64,000 nt of DNA from Aedes albopictus (GCF_035046485.1 NC_085138.1:365555238-365619237); one strand, 5' to 3'; counted from the first letter of the stretch, positions 33,000 to 45,569 are shown. Notes: generated by a model from the sequence alone, not told the origin. Numbers and translations: made by a program.

Positions 33000-33990
33000 A
33001 AACCACTGCATTTTCGATTATCTGATGAACGGGAAGTAGGAAAATGGTCTCAGACTATATCTGAACCGGTAGTGTTTCGGAACCGGTTCCGGGTGTCCCG
33101 CCGGAAGTGGCCAAATAAGAAAGTGAACATAACTCATGCATGTGACACGTCAAATAGCGGCTTTTTCGATACCCTGTTGAATGGTTAGCAGGAAAATAGT
33201 TTCAGACCATGTTTGAACCGGTAGTGTTCCGGAACCGGTTCCGGATGTCCTGTCGGAAGTGGCCAATTAAAAAAGTGAACCAGACCCAGGCATGCGACGC
33301 ATCAAAGAGCGGCTTTTTCGATAACCAGATGAATGGTAAGCAGGGAAATAGTTTCAAACCTCGTTTGAACCGGTAGTGTTCCGGAACCGGTTACGGATGT
33401 CCTGCCGGAAGTGGCCAATTAAAAAAGTGTACCAAACCCAGGCATGCGACACATCAAAGAGCGGCATTTTCGATAACCAGATGAACGGTAAGCAAGAAAA
33501 TAGTTTCAGACCATATCTGAACTAATTGTATTCCGGAACCGGTTCCGGATAACCTGCCGGAAGTGGTCGATTAAAAAAGTGAACCAAACCCATGCATGCG
33601 ACACATCAGAGAGAAGCTTTTTCGTTAACCAGATGAACGGTAAGCAAGAAAATAGTTTCAGACCATATCTGAACTCATTGTTTTCCGGAACCGGTTCCGG
33701 ATGTCCTGCCGGAAGTGGCCGCAATTAAAAAGGTGAAATAAACTTAGGCATGTGACACATCGAAGAGTGGCTTTTTCGATAACCAGATGAACGATAAACA
33801 GGAAAATAGTTTCATACCGTATCCAAACCGGTTGTGTTCCGGATCCGGTTCCAGGTGTACTGTCGGAAATGACTAATTAAAAAACTAAACCAAACCCATG
33901 CATGCGAAACATCAAATCATCAAAAATGTTCGTTAACCAGATAAACGGGCAGCAAGAAAATAGTCTCTGACCACACTAAAGTTTACCGAC
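33000..33990 (+). repeat. ~150-bp tandem units of composite copy 3
   Basis: Six or seven units with GATGAACGGTAAGCAAGAAA, CAGACCATATCTGAAC and CCGGAACCGGTTCCGG-type palindromes (AACCGGTT at about 33082, 33234, 33384, 33538 and 33692; decayed to ATCCGGTT at about 33844). Units here share a CTGCCGGAAGTGGCC variant and an AATTAAAAAAGTG segment, so they were homogenised within this copy. Confidence 0.75.
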
Positions 33991-34207
33991 AGTGTTGCAG
34001 AATCAGGATTGGATCCATTGCTGAAATTACGCAGGTGAACAAAATTGATGCAAGCGATTAATATGTGTAAAAGAACAAAATCTTGATAAAAATTTAAGGT
34101 TGAGCCCTCGCGCTCTGTAACACGGTTGAAATTTGAATGGGCTTTAATATGGGAAATTTCGCTTGCTTGCACTTTTTTTTTGTCAAATTTTACATGAATC
34201 TTATAAC

Positions 34208-34460
34208 CACAGACAAACAGACGTGACACTTCGAACATTTTTCGAATCAAATCATAGTCACGGAAACATGTTCGCCCAATGCTAAAAGGACTGAGTTTGG
34301 CCGATCATCAACTAGGTGGCGGTAGTGGGCAAACGTCAAACTCGAGTAAAAACGATGCGAGCGCCACGGGTGGTCAGTTGGCCAACTATCAAATTTTCAA
34401 CTAGACCGTTAAATCGGTGTACGATGCAAAATATCAGAGTGTCACGTCTGTTTGTCTGTG
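34208..34460. mobile_element. 253-bp MITE with TTATAAC duplication
   Basis: The ends CACAGACAAACAGACGTGAC and its complement are perfect inverted repeats. TTATAAC flanks both sides (34201-34207 and 34461-34467). A 7- to 8-bp duplication fits hAT or P-like elements; I cannot choose. It is nested in composite copy 3, whose sister copy 2 lacks it (around 15310). Confidence 0.75.
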
Positions 34461-34469
34461 TTATAACTA

Positions 34470-34720
34470 AGGCTGATACAAATTTATTTTTGACTTTTTG
34501 TCTCTCCCCCCTCCCTTCAAAAATTTTTGGCTGGATTTCGCATTTTGAGGGGGCAGATGAAAAATATTTATCAAAATATCGGGTCATGCTGAAAATTCTT
34601 AAACAAATCCGATGAGTTTTTAATATTTTTCAGAATAAGTGCTTTATTATTTTGATCCCCCCCTCGAGCAGCCAAAGAGTGGTGGGACAAAAAGTGAAAT
34701 AAATATTTGTAACGGCCTAA
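34470..34720. mobile_element. inverted-repeat element with AGGCTGATACAAAT ends
   Basis: The left end AAGGCTGATACAAATTTATT, GACTTTTTGTC and the right end complement AGGCCGTTACAAATATTTAT, CACTTTTTGTCCC form imperfect terminal repeats. Inside are a C-rich CTCCCCCCTCCC and a CCCCCCCTCG run. It abuts the duplication of the previous MITE, so insertions are packed together. A relative lies at about 34936-35232. Confidence 0.6.
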
Positions 34721-34935
34721 TGATAATAAAATATAGGCTAAAGTGCGCAGAAAAAAATGCCGGAATGTCTTGATAATGATCGGCATCCAGTTCTAGTGAA
34801 GGTGGTCAAGCAGTCAACTGAGAGGTTTGATATTTTTCAGCTCGGCCTATACGTTGAACATAGCGTCGGAATATGAGCCATCAATAAGTTTCCAGATTCA
34901 ATTATGGCTTTGATAAAATTCTTGCTTTTCTGAAT

Positions 34936-35232
34936 AAGGCTGACACAAATTTCGATTTTCTCTTAACTCCAGAGGGGTCTCCCCTTGGAAATTTTGGTTG
35001 GAACTCAACATTTTGAAGAAGGGCACAAATAAATAAACCAATATTTTTTTCTATTTTAGAGGGAAATTAGAGTCTTCCAGATTTTTTTTATCAAACCGAT
35101 GAGTTAGGCGGTTTTGCTTAATTTTTCGAGAATTTTTTCATCACATACATTTATTATTTATCAACTCTACCCCCCATTGACGAGTCAACGAGCACTGTGA
35201 CAAAAAAAGAAAATTAGATTTATTCCGTTTAA
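34936..35232. mobile_element. second AGGCTGACACAAAT-type element
   Basis: It starts AAGGCTGACACAAATTTCGA with a pyrimidine/C-rich interior and a right end GTGACAAAAAAAGAAAATTA, matching the layout of the element at 34470-34720. The right boundary is decayed and approximate. Confidence 0.45.
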
Positions 35233-35344
35233 GAGTCTTCTCAGGATTCAGGAACACTTCGGCTTATGGCCGGAAAAAAATGTTGAGTACATATTCGACG
35301 AGAAAGGCACTATCACCACTAGGTGGATTAATCTGGGTTTTTTT

Positions 35345-35950
35345 GTTCAAAAAAGCAATGAATCGATTTAGTTTGGTCGAAATGAACCAAGAACAATCAA
35401 ATTCGTTTATATTATTTAGATTTATGCTTTCCAATTTTCTGGTAATTATGGGAAGATTTCTTTAGCAGTAGTGAGCTATAAGTGAAGCAAATACATAGGG
35501 TTGTTAGCAACAAATAAGCTCTTCTGCAATGAGCACATTATTTATTTGATGCAAAAAATGAAAAAAAAAACGAAGCGTAGATGTGATCGTCCGACTAGAT
35601 GGAGCTTGGTAAGCTTTTTCCGATTAATTCCTTTGTACACAATATTGTTTTTTTTTGACCGGGTAAACATAGTTGATTTTTTACACACAGCTTCTCAATC
35701 CCTTTTTGATATCAACAAATCCCTTTATGGTGTAAATAAAAAAAAATGGATGTAATTGGTTGCGTCCCTACATTCCGCACATATATATTTTGAAAAATTG
35801 TTAAAATTGAAAAATTGATAGTGATATAAAAAAAACTATATGGTAGCAGGTTCTAGGCAATTGAAAAATATTACGCTGGCCAATACAGTTTTTTTTTCAA
35901 TGAGAAACACCCAAAATAATTCTAAAACTTCAAATATCACAATAATGCAA
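35345..35950. other. AT-rich, no gene recognised
   Basis: AT-rich DNA with short frames on both strands and no recognisable motifs. Confidence 0.4.
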
Positions 35951-37775
35951 GAATACCACTTTGGATTCCTTCCGAAATTACCAAAAGAATTTCTTCAGGT
36001 ATACTAGAAATACTTAAATTTTCTGGAATTTTTCCTCATGAATCTTATTTTACTTCTTTTCCGGAAATTACTTCAAAAGTTGCTCAAAAATTTAATTGGA
36101 ATTTCTTAAAGAATTCTTGCATAAGTTCCTCCAATGATTTTTATTCAGTAATTCCTTCAAGTACTTCCTCCAAGATCTTCCTCTGAAGTTTTCTTTAAGA
36201 ATTTATCCAAGAATTACTCCATGCGCGAAGATTTCTTCAGAAAATTATCAATATTTTTAAGAAAATTTTGTCGAGAATAACTGAAAATTTTCTTGAGGGA
36301 GTTTCTAAAGGAATGTTGAGTCAAACTCCTGCAGAGAATTCTGGAAAAATTCTTGAAAGAAGAACATCTGCAGGAATTCAAGGGAAATTTCTGAATAAGT
36401 TACTGGACAAATCCTTTGGGAAACTTCTGGCGAGCCTTGCAAAAAAAATTCTTGAGATGTTTTGAGAATATTCAAGATATGAGATATTTGAGAATATTTG
36501 AAAAAAAATCTCTAAAGAATGATTTTACAGAAATCAAGGATTCTCACAGGAATTCTTACACGTAATTCTTCAAGTACTCTTTGGGAACTCGTCCAAAAAT
36601 TCCTTCAGGTGTTTTTCCATAAGTTGCTTCAAACATTAGTGATTCCCAAAGTTGGCCGTAATTTCTTAAAAAACTCCTTCAACAATGTTTTCTTGAAGCC
36701 TTCGTTCAGAAACTTCTCCACGGAATCTCTTGGGAATTCTGCCCAAATTCTTCCAAGGATTTCTTTAAGAATATCTTCTTGGATTCCTTATTAAATTTCC
36801 AGAACGATTCCATGAGGTATACTAGAAATACTTCAGGAATTTCTTAAAACTTTCCTGCATGGATCTTTCCAATTATTGTTCCGGAAATGCTTTCAAAAGT
36901 TGATCTAATATGTATAATGGGATATTTTTTTAATTCTTGCTTAAATTCTTCCAATGGTTTATTTAGGAATCACTTCCAGTATTTTTTCAGAGACTCCAAC
37001 AAGATTTTCCTTTGAAGTTTTCTCTAGGAATTTATCCAAGAATGCCTACACGGATTCACTATAAGCAAGTGATGCAGTATGTTTCAGATTGTGTAAGTGT
37101 ATTTGAGTAGGTCAGGTAAATGTGTTGGTGTGAGTGTAAATGTTTTAGTATATTTAAATATTAACGTTGAGAGTGACGTAACTAAGAGATATTGTCACTC
37201 CATGGACCTTTTTGCTTCAGGGATGGGTCACAGGCATTTACAACAACAATTCCTCCAGGTATTCTTGCAAAAGTTGCTTCAGGCATTGATGACTCTTAAA
37301 GATGGACTGAATAAATCCTTCCAGTATTTCTTTAAAAACTCCTTCACAGATTGCAATAGTTCTTGAAGCCTTCGTTTCGAAGTTCCCCTCAGAATCTCTT
37401 AGGAGTTCTGCACAACTTCTACTAAAGTTTCCTTCAAGAATACCTCCTAGAATTCCTTCCCAAGCTCTCAGAAGGATTTCTTTAAGTATTCTAGGAATTG
37501 TTCAGGAATACCTTAAAATTTTCCTTCATGAATCTTTTTAAGCATTTTTCCAAATTGCTTCAAAAGTTGCTCTAAAATTTGATTGGACTTTTTTAAAAAA
37601 GATTGTTGCCTTAATTTTTCCAATGATTTATGCAGTGATTTCTTCAAGTATTTTTGAGAGACTCCTCCAAGTCCTTCATCCAAAGTTTTCTTTAGGTGTT
37701 TATCTAAGAATTCCTTTAGGCATTTCTGCAACAATTTCTTTAGAAAGTGATGCATATTTATTTTAATTTTTGAGA
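35950..37775. repeat. 12-bp repeat field, plus orientation
   Basis: TTCCTTCAAGTACTTCCTCC-type words. Two stretches (about 36560-37050 and 37230-37720) resemble each other in order: CAGGTGTTTTTCCATAAGTTGCTTC and CAGGTATTCTTGCAAAAGTTGCTTC share AAGTTGCTTC, and later CCTTCGTTCAGAAACTTCTC matches CCTTCGTTTCGAAGTTCCCC. A higher-order duplication is therefore present. No gene is visible. Confidence 0.55.
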
Positions 37776-37789
37776 AAAAAGGGTAAACT

Positions 37790-40686
37790 TTCGTTAATAT
37801 TCACAGAAAAATCTTTAGAATTTTCTAAGAAGAATTCTCATATAAAAGAACTTACGAAATATGTCGGAAATTGAAAAAAAAAAATCTGAATGCAAATCTA
37901 TGAAGGAGCTCCAAGAAGAAATTGAGGAGGCATTCCCGAAGGAATACATAGAATATTGCCCGGAGAACCGTTGAAGGAATCTCTTCATAAATTTCGGCAG
38001 GAATCCCTAGAGCGTGCCAGATGATCAGAGATCAGCGATATCAGACATTTTTTTTTGGAAAATATGACTCTTTTCGAAAATATGTGTCTCACACAAAATT
38101 AATTTGAAAAATCTGTATCGGGCAATTTCTCAAAAATCCTTGGAAGATTATTTGAAGGGATTCCTACAGTAGTTACCGAAGGTGTTCAAGAAAGATTTTC
38201 TGAGAGCAACCCGGAAAGAATTTCCGAAGGGTTTGCAGGAATGATTTATGAACGAAACTTTGTATTAAATCCTTGAAAAAAATCCTTAAGCAAAGTTAGA
38301 AGAAATTTTTGAAAGTTTTTAAATTTCTGATTTTCTGAACGAATTGCTTCAAGAATTTCTTAAGGAGTTCGAGTAAGATTTTCAGAAGGGCTTCTTTCAG
38401 AGGAATTTTTGATATAACTCATGTAAGACTTCCTTGATTTTTGAAGATTTTTGAAGGAATCCTTGGAAGATTTTCTGGAAGGAATACCTGAAGTATTTTC
38501 TATAAATAATCCAAGCAGCAATTAGGGTATCAAACCATGAAAGATTTACTAGAGGAGTCTCTCAAGGAATTTCTGAAAGAAAATCTAGAGGAACTTTTGA
38601 AGCAACCAAAAAATAATATTGAGGGAGTCCTGATTACTAATAACATTTTTAGAGAATTTATGAAAACAATCCTTACTGGAATTTCTGAAGAAATTTATGG
38701 ACGAATTTCTGATGATATCCTAAGAAAGTTTTCTGGAGAAAATTCTTAAGGAATTCATGGACGATTTTGTAATGGATAACTTGGAGAAATTTATGGAGAA
38801 ATCTTGGAAGAAATCTGTTGAATAGTTTCCGAATAAATCACTAGAAACATCATAGAAAGCCTCTCTGAACAAAACTTCTGGAGAAATTTCTGAAAAATTG
38901 TATGTAGGAGCTTTTGAAGAAATTCCGTAAAGATTTTCAAATTGATGTGCTTTTGAATCCTTGGAATTTTTCTTTTTTAGAGAATCCGTGTAGTTTCTGA
39001 GAAAATGTCTGGAAATCTTTTTGAATGTTTTAAAGGGAATTCTCGTAGAATACAATAGGAAATACATCTAAAAAAATCTGATTGCACTCCTGAGAGATTT
39101 GATTCAGAAATTAGAAGAAGATCGTTTGATGAAATCCAGGATGAATTTCTGAGAAAATAGTTAGTGAACTATTCGGAGCAATTCGTGATAGAATCTCTGA
39201 ATCAATTTCTACAGAATTCCTGGAGAAATTTCTGCTAGCGCCACTAAAGGAAACCATGCAAGAAAATCTGCTGAATTTCTTAGGTAACTGCTGGACATGT
39301 TTCTTAAAAGTTCTGTAAAGAAGTTTTGAAGGAATTCCTGGTAGATTTTCTGAAAGCATCCCAAGAGGAATTTCTAGGATTACCAGGAAATAAATATGAA
39401 CAAAACTTTGATTTTTTTTTCAAATGAGTTCCTGGAGTATATTAAAAAAATGGAACAATTTCCTAAGTAATTTTGGAGACATTTCTAAAGAAATTATAAA
39501 TTTTTGATTTTCTGAACGAATTGCTGGAAGTATCGTTATATTAGGATATACAGATTGACAAAAATAATCATCAGAATGATTCATGAAATAATTCATGCAA
39601 GATTTCCTTGGAGTAATTTGTAGAGGAATCGTTGGAAGATTTACTGAAAGGAATTTTATCAAGAAGGTTTTTCTAAAACATTCGGAGAATCAATCAATCA
39701 ATCAATTTCTGAAGAAATTCTTGGATGATTTACTGGAGGAATTTCTAGAGTATTTGCTGAAAGAAACTGGGGAAAAAATTTTGAAGCAATTTATTAAGAT
39801 AATCGCTCGGTTTTGTAAAAAAAAATCTTGGAGAAATTTATTAAAGCACCCCTGCTGGAAATTCTGAAGCAATACAAGTCCAAGGAAGGTTAACTGGCAA
39901 AAATTCGTAAGGAATCCATGGACAATTTCCCAATGGGAAATTTAGAGAATCTTCGAGAAAAATCTGAAGACTAGTTTCTGAAAAAAAGCGCTAGAAAAGT
40001 TCCTGAAAGCCTCTGAAGGAATTTCCGAGAAAACCCCTGTGCAATTTCCTACAGGAATCCATGGAGGAATTTCTGAAGGAATCCTTCGAGAAATACCTGG
40101 AAGAGCCTTTAGAAGAATCTCTGAAGGACTGGATATATTTTGCTAGCAATTTCTTATGAATATTATCTAATAAATCCTAGAACAATTTTTTGGAAGAATG
40201 CGAGAAGAAACTCCTGGGTAACCTTGTAGAGTAATCCTTAAATAAATTTCCAAATCCCTTGAGAAATTTTTAACAAATAATATGATGAATTTCTCAAGAA
40301 ATCCATGGAGGAATTTCAAAACAAATTTTGGAGTTTCTTGTCGAAATTTCTGCCAAAATTTATTAAAATTGTTTTTTTTTGTTCAATTTCTAATAGAATC
40401 ATTGAAGGAAGGCTCAAAAGCAACTTCTAAAGTAAAATAACAATTCAATCTTTGGAAGATTTTTTGAAAGAATCCGTGGAAGAATTCCTAGGAGAACGTC
40501 TGGATAAATCTCTGGAGAAATTTCCGAAGGAATTCCTGGAGGACTTTCTATAAGGATTTTTTTGATTTTTTTTATGTTCAAAATTCTAGGAAAAATTCCT
40601 AAGAGAATCTCTGAAGGACCACCAACAAAATTCCTAAACAAGCTTTAGAAAGAATCCCTGGAAAAAAATTCGAAGGCATCCAATAT
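37790..40686. repeat. 12-bp repeat field, minus orientation
   Basis: Here the complement dominates (GGAATTTCTGAAGGAATCC, GGAGAAATTTCTG). The switch from plus to minus polarity occurs near 37790. Frames such as 38537-38749 (EEFLKENLEELL) and 39595-39867 are repeat-derived. The part from about 40415 is paralogous to 45587-45814. Confidence 0.6.
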
Positions 40687-41361
40687 CACTAGTTTACAGC
40701 ATTTTTGAACTCGGTAAGCTGATGATCATTTTTGGTGTAGAATCATGCCCTGAGTTCGAAAACGCGAAGGAAAAAAATTACAGTAGAGCGGAATTTTTTT
40801 CGACTTTCCATACAAGGTTGATGATTTGAAATCGATTTTTGTTCTATTTTTAAGCAACGTCGCTCACTTTACACATCTCATTCTCCGTAATCAGTGCTCC
40901 GATTGAGCTGAATTTTTTACTGTAACTCGACTACATATTATATGTCAAATAAACGTTGAGAAAGAATTTTTATATTCTTTTTTTCTTATTGAAAAAAATA
41001 CATCTCTTCATATATTTGGAAATTTGGCTAAAATTTGAGGAGATCGTCCCTAAAACTCGCCAATATCTTGAATTTCATCAATCTGACTCAAAACCTGTAT
41101 TCAGATGATCGAACGGTATTGTATTCAGCTTTTAATTTATGGAAAAATATTTGAAATTGGTTGAACAAAACGCAAGATATTTAAATTTTAGTAATTTCCA
41201 TATTTTTAAAAGTCGTAAAACTTGATATTGAGCTAAAACTCAAAAACCGCTCTACTTTAAATTTTTTGAAGCACGGTTTCGAAATCAGTGCTAAATTGTG
41301 CTTCAAAAATTTTGGTCGATGACAGAAGTTCACGACTTTCGTTTTATTTTGTAAACTAGTG
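40687..41361. mobile_element. 675-bp MITE with CACTAGTTTACA ends and TAT duplication
   Basis: The ends CACTAGTTTACA and TGTAAACTAGTG are perfect 12-bp inverted repeats, with TAT on both sides (40684-40686 and 41362-41364). The paralogous block at about 45808-45826 reads CCAATATTTGGAC without the element. This is an intact empty site, and it shows the insertion duplicated TAT (or TA with an extra T). There is no coding capacity. Confidence 0.8.
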
Positions 41362-41755
41362 TATTTGGACTATTTGGAGAAATTTCTGGAAAAATCCGTA
41401 GACCGATTTCAGAGGAAACAAAAACGCTAAAAAACTTCCTGGAAGGTTGTCTGGAGATATTTCTGAGAAACTTCCTGTTCAAATTTCTAAAGTAATCCAT
41501 GAAGGAGTTTCTGGATAAATCCATGGGAGGTTTTCAGAAGGAATCCTTCGAGTAATATCTGTAGGAGTTTCAAAAAGAATTTCTGAAGGACTGGATGATA
41601 TTTTTAGCAATATCTTGAGAAGACTACCAAATGATTTTCTAAGAATGGGTTGAAATATCCGTGAAAAAAATTCTGTGCGAAGTTGTGGACCTGACTTGCC
41701 CTGCCTTTTTTGATAAATTTCTGATAGAATTCCAGGTATTATTTCTGAAGGAATC
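41362..41755. repeat. 12-bp repeat block paralogous to 45815-46185
   Basis: It shares with the later block, in order, TATTTGGACTATTTGGAGAAA, AGATATTTCTGAGAAA, TAGCAATATCTTGAGAAGA and GTGGACCTGACTTGCC. The two blocks were produced by duplication before or apart from the insertions on either side of this one. Confidence 0.7.
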
Positions 41756-41959
41756 TGTAAAGGAACCACAGGGCAGGCAAATGCAAGTAACGTCTTTGGT
41801 GAGTTCCGTATCACCCGTCATTAGCCCGTTTGACGTTCAGCGGAAAAACGTCAGAAATAATGAATAGGCAGATTTTAACCATACTCGAACGATACAGAAC
41901 GAAGAAGTGTAAAGAAGAGTATTTGTTGCTTAAATTTGCTGATTTGTTTAAATGCCTTA

Positions 41960-44900
41960 GACCAAGCCCACTCGTGGGCTTCATACTACACACGCAACAG
42001 CACGTCGTTTACGATTTTTAATTTCGTTATCCACCCATTCTCGCACCGATCGTTCGTTTCCATGTGAGTAAAATAATGATCGGTCGCCTTTGCGCACCGG
42101 TGGTCTCTATTCTATCCGTACCACCGGTTTTTTGCACTTCTGTAAATCATCGCAATATTTTGTGTATTTCTATGGTGTTATTGCAAATCTTATTCAGCAT
42201 AATAATCTGTGCTCATATTTTGAAAGAAGGGGTTTTGAATAAGACTGAAGACAGTTAGTAAAAATTGAACTCAAATAAATAATTTCCTTGGAGATTTGTA
42301 CCTGTTTTGGTGCGTTTAAAGATATTATTTTCTCAATAAGGTATGATTGTATTTAATGTCGGAATTCAAGCAATCTTTTTTAAATTATGTGTTTGTTGCT
42401 TACTGTATGACTTGTAGGTTAAATTTTTATCTAAAATAATATCCATCTCTTCGATATCCATGTTGCCTTTCTCGCAAGAAATTTATCTGAATTTGAGATT
42501 TTGAGCATCTTTTCAATAATTAAGTTTATTGAATAATAACATCCCTTGCATTTCCAACACATTTATAACGTAGTTATCTCCTTTGCAACTTCGCGTAGGT
42601 CAAGATTTTTGAATCCTGGTCATAGTAGAAGCTGTCTTCTAACAGTCTGCGATAAGTTTGCGCAACCTTTTTTCATTAACGTGTATTTTAACATCAGCTA
42701 ATTCTTTACTCAGTCACAACCTTTTAGTTACAAAGCATCAATCGGAAATCTTAATATATATTGCGATCCTTTGGATGCTGATATATGAATATTTTGTTGG
42801 AAGCAGATTCTATGCGCTTGAAGTAGACTACGTATTTGTCAAAGTACATAATGAGCCCACTCTCCTTTTTGGCACTTCATAAAACAATTGAGATGTATTT
42901 TAACATCCAACACCTTGCTTTTTCTATGACGAGGAACCTACAATATGGCAGTCCTGTACACCGCCTATTTTAATTGATGAAACTTGGCAGCTCGACTACA
43001 TTTTTTTTAGATTATTATCGATATGATAAAAGTTTGTTTTTACAAAAAAAAAATACTGAAGTGTTTCTATGATATCTGAATTGAGTTAGGTACAGTCAAA
43101 GCATCTTTGAAAAATCGTAACTACTCTTATCTAATCTTATACATACGCAGCCAGTACGAAATCACCCTGGAAAGCAATCGTGTTACTTTTCTTGTCAATA
43201 TTGATGCTTGCAGCATATCATAGATGTGACACATGCATCAAAGCGGCCAGGTCTACTGCGTTGTGTTTACGCGCAAATATGATTCTTCGAAATACTTGGA
43301 GTACAGAATATTTTTTTTCGGCAAGGTAGGGTACGAGTGCCATCAGTAATCTCACGCTCCCATATTCATCCTATTCGAAAACAAGCGATTACGGCACCGA
43401 TTGATTCCGTTCTTTTTGGTTTCATGCGTGCTCACTTCTAACAAAAAATACAAAAATAAGAAACAAAATAAACAGCGCGTCAATCTTATGTTTTTAGTAG
43501 GATGAAAATGAGAGCCACATGCTTAATAAGGGAACCAATACCCTACTTCTCGAATTTACAGGGGAGGAAGGATGCGTGGACATATTGTACCAAACGATCC
43601 TGATAGCATGTTGATGAAAATGTTTTAAATATATGAAGAGCTGTGAATAAATGTGTAATATTGGAAAGATCTCCCCAATTGTTGGGTTGTTTTTATAGAT
43701 CTAACTAGCTGTACCCGGCAAATTTTGTCTTGCCTACTGCGTTTTTTGACGTTTTAAGTTTCTAGCCAAGACCAAATCCCCGGCCAAAATGTATGGAAGA
43801 TCGATTTTCAAAAACTTTCAATTTTTCCATGTTTTATGCCCCATAAACCATCCTTGGGTGAAAACTAACAGAACAAAACTAAGACGACCAAAATCGGACC
43901 TTCCGTTCGCAATTTATGCGTGGTCCCACGTATGCCACTGCATTTTTATATATATAGATGTCGAACCTCCTATTCTGTATGATCGGTGTTATTCGCATGG
44001 GGCCTTCGCAGATTTTTTTTCTGCTTTGCCTTATTGTTTCTACAAGGGTGAAGTTACCCATTTCGTACACTTTCTTCCTAATGTCTCGTTTATTTAATTT
44101 ATATTTTTAAATTTATATTTAATAAACCACCCACTGACGACCACCATTTTCAAAAACAGCAATCAAACCAAAACTCCTTTGCCTTTTTCGAAATATTCAC
44201 GACAAAACGAAAGGCGAGGCACAGCTCTTTCAAAGCGGGGGATCTCAGCCCGAAAAGTGAAGAAAGAAAACCTTGTGGTCACTTATTACCGTCAAATGGT
44301 ATCTTTCCGGGTTAGAAAATACGTACATCTTCTCACCGGAATCTGCGACGGATGACGATAATTTTGGAACTTGTCGGAACGAATTTCGCGAGTTATTTAT
44401 TTGGACATTTTTCTAAATGTGCGAAACCAAACTTTACTTGCTGCGTAGCAACCCCGGCTCAAACATGTACGTGTTAAAATAGCAAAACTCACTGAATCAC
44501 TACACATTTCTTCAAATATTAGTTTCGAAACGATCGGCCGAATCAAAAACTTAAGGTGTGATTATGAACAATCGTAACTATTGTTATAAAAAAATCAATA
44601 TATTTTCATTATGCATGATCCTAAAATTGGCGAAGAAGGGAAAACATTATTCATAACATACTTAAGCAAAGCTTGTCAATTTAAACCTATTATTTTTCTG
44701 CGTTTGTATTGTCACTCTATCACAATTATATGTCAGACAATTTGTTGTGTTATTCATGTAACGATCTATGATATTGTTTGGTTGAAAATTTCAAAGCAAG
44801 TGAAAATAAACATTTTAAATATTTGATGCAAATCAAAATAAATTCCTACCTATACAAAACAAGAAAATCACTCTCTAGAAACTATATACCTGGCAACAAA

Positions 44901-45142
44901 TCCATACTCATGTTCTTTCGTCTCCTCTTTACGCTACCCAGAGAGCTAAACGCGAGAGAGCGCACGAGCCTACGGATAGAGACCGTACTTTGCGTGTCTC
45001 TATATTCTAAGCCCTGCTACGAACCGTACGTAAACATTTCGCTTTCGAGCCCTACTTAGCAGCGACCGGTGCGGTTCGCTTCTTTGTTCGGGGCTCTACT
45101 CAACGTTAAAACGCTTGATTGAGCCCATGAGTGGGCTTGGTC
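41960..45142. mobile_element. nested 3.2-kb element with GACCAAGCCCACTC ends and TTA duplication
   Basis: The left end GACCAAGCCCACTCGTGGGC and the right end (complement GACCAAGCCCACTCATGGGC) are inverted repeats, each itself a small hairpin (AAGCCCAC with GTGGGCTT). TTA flanks both (41957-41959 and 45143-45145). A 3-bp TTA duplication is typical of PIF/Harbinger, but I find no transposase domain, so the class is uncertain. The interior includes a TATATAGAT-type repeat (43703-43959), unassigned AT-rich DNA and a GC-richer segment at 44930-45120. No gene was recognised. Confidence 0.5.
43703..43959 (+). repeat. dispersed repeat, AACTAGCTGTACCCGGCAAA type
   Basis: The head AACTAGCTGTACCCGGCAAA, TTTTGTCTTGCC and the end CATTTTTATATATATAGAT match the style of the copy at 29058-29324. 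ATAGAT occurs at both sides and may be a target duplication or part of the end. The class is not known to me. Confidence 0.5.
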
Positions 45143-45569
45143 TTAGTGAATTGGCCTGAAATTGAAAACTATTTAACTAGGTGAATTCTTTATTGTTCTT
45201 AAATTACTATTATACTTATTCTAACACGAAATTTGTTATAGACTTAGAGCTAATTTTCCGGCATCATACGTCCTATTGTTCGAAGGTGAAAACTAGAAGT
45301 CGAAAGGTAATTTAAGCTACATTGAAACTAAATTAAAACTAAATCGAGTAAAATGAAATTACAGAACATAGGTAAAATTAGAAAGTCCATGCAATGTCAT
45401 GCAGGACGATTGTACGATCAGTTTAGTCGACGAGAAATGTACGAATATGTGAGTAGAATCATGCACTTATACCTAATTGATCGTAAATTAAATGGTTTAA
45501 TATTTACAGCTTTAAAGCTGCGATTGCTGCTAAAAGATCGAGCTTCTCGTACTGATCCGAAACAGAATC

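Larger units (their letters stand above)
32589..35344 (+). repeat. composite element, copy 3
   Basis: The head TTTTTGCCTTTCTCGTACAC with the same hairpin is followed by a GT tract (32725-32790), the GGTCCAGCCGTTCCGGAGTT spacer and ~150-bp units (33000-33990). The tail ends CGACGAGAAAGGCACTATCA to GGGTTTTT. Between the units and the tail it has taken at least three insertions (34208-34460, about 34470-34720 and about 34936-35232). Head and tail match copies 1 and 2 closely. Confidence 0.75.
41756..45564. mobile_element. LTR-like insertion (probable solo LTR) carrying a nested element
   Basis: It starts TGTAAAGGAACC and ends GATCCGAAACA, i.e. TGT...ACA, and GAATC flanks both sides (41751-41755 and 45565-45569). 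The paralogous site near 46175 is empty (GAAGGAATTTTTGGAGGAAG). A TG...CA body with a 5-bp duplication is the signature of an LTR retrotransposon. If the nested element at 41960-45142 and its TTA duplication are removed, about 620 bases remain, a plausible LTR length, and no second LTR is seen. I infer a solo LTR. The strand is unknown. Confidence 0.6.

Noticed and set aside
41830..42021. 63-codon frame
   Set aside because: It crosses the inferred left end of the nested element at 41960, so its two halves have different origins.
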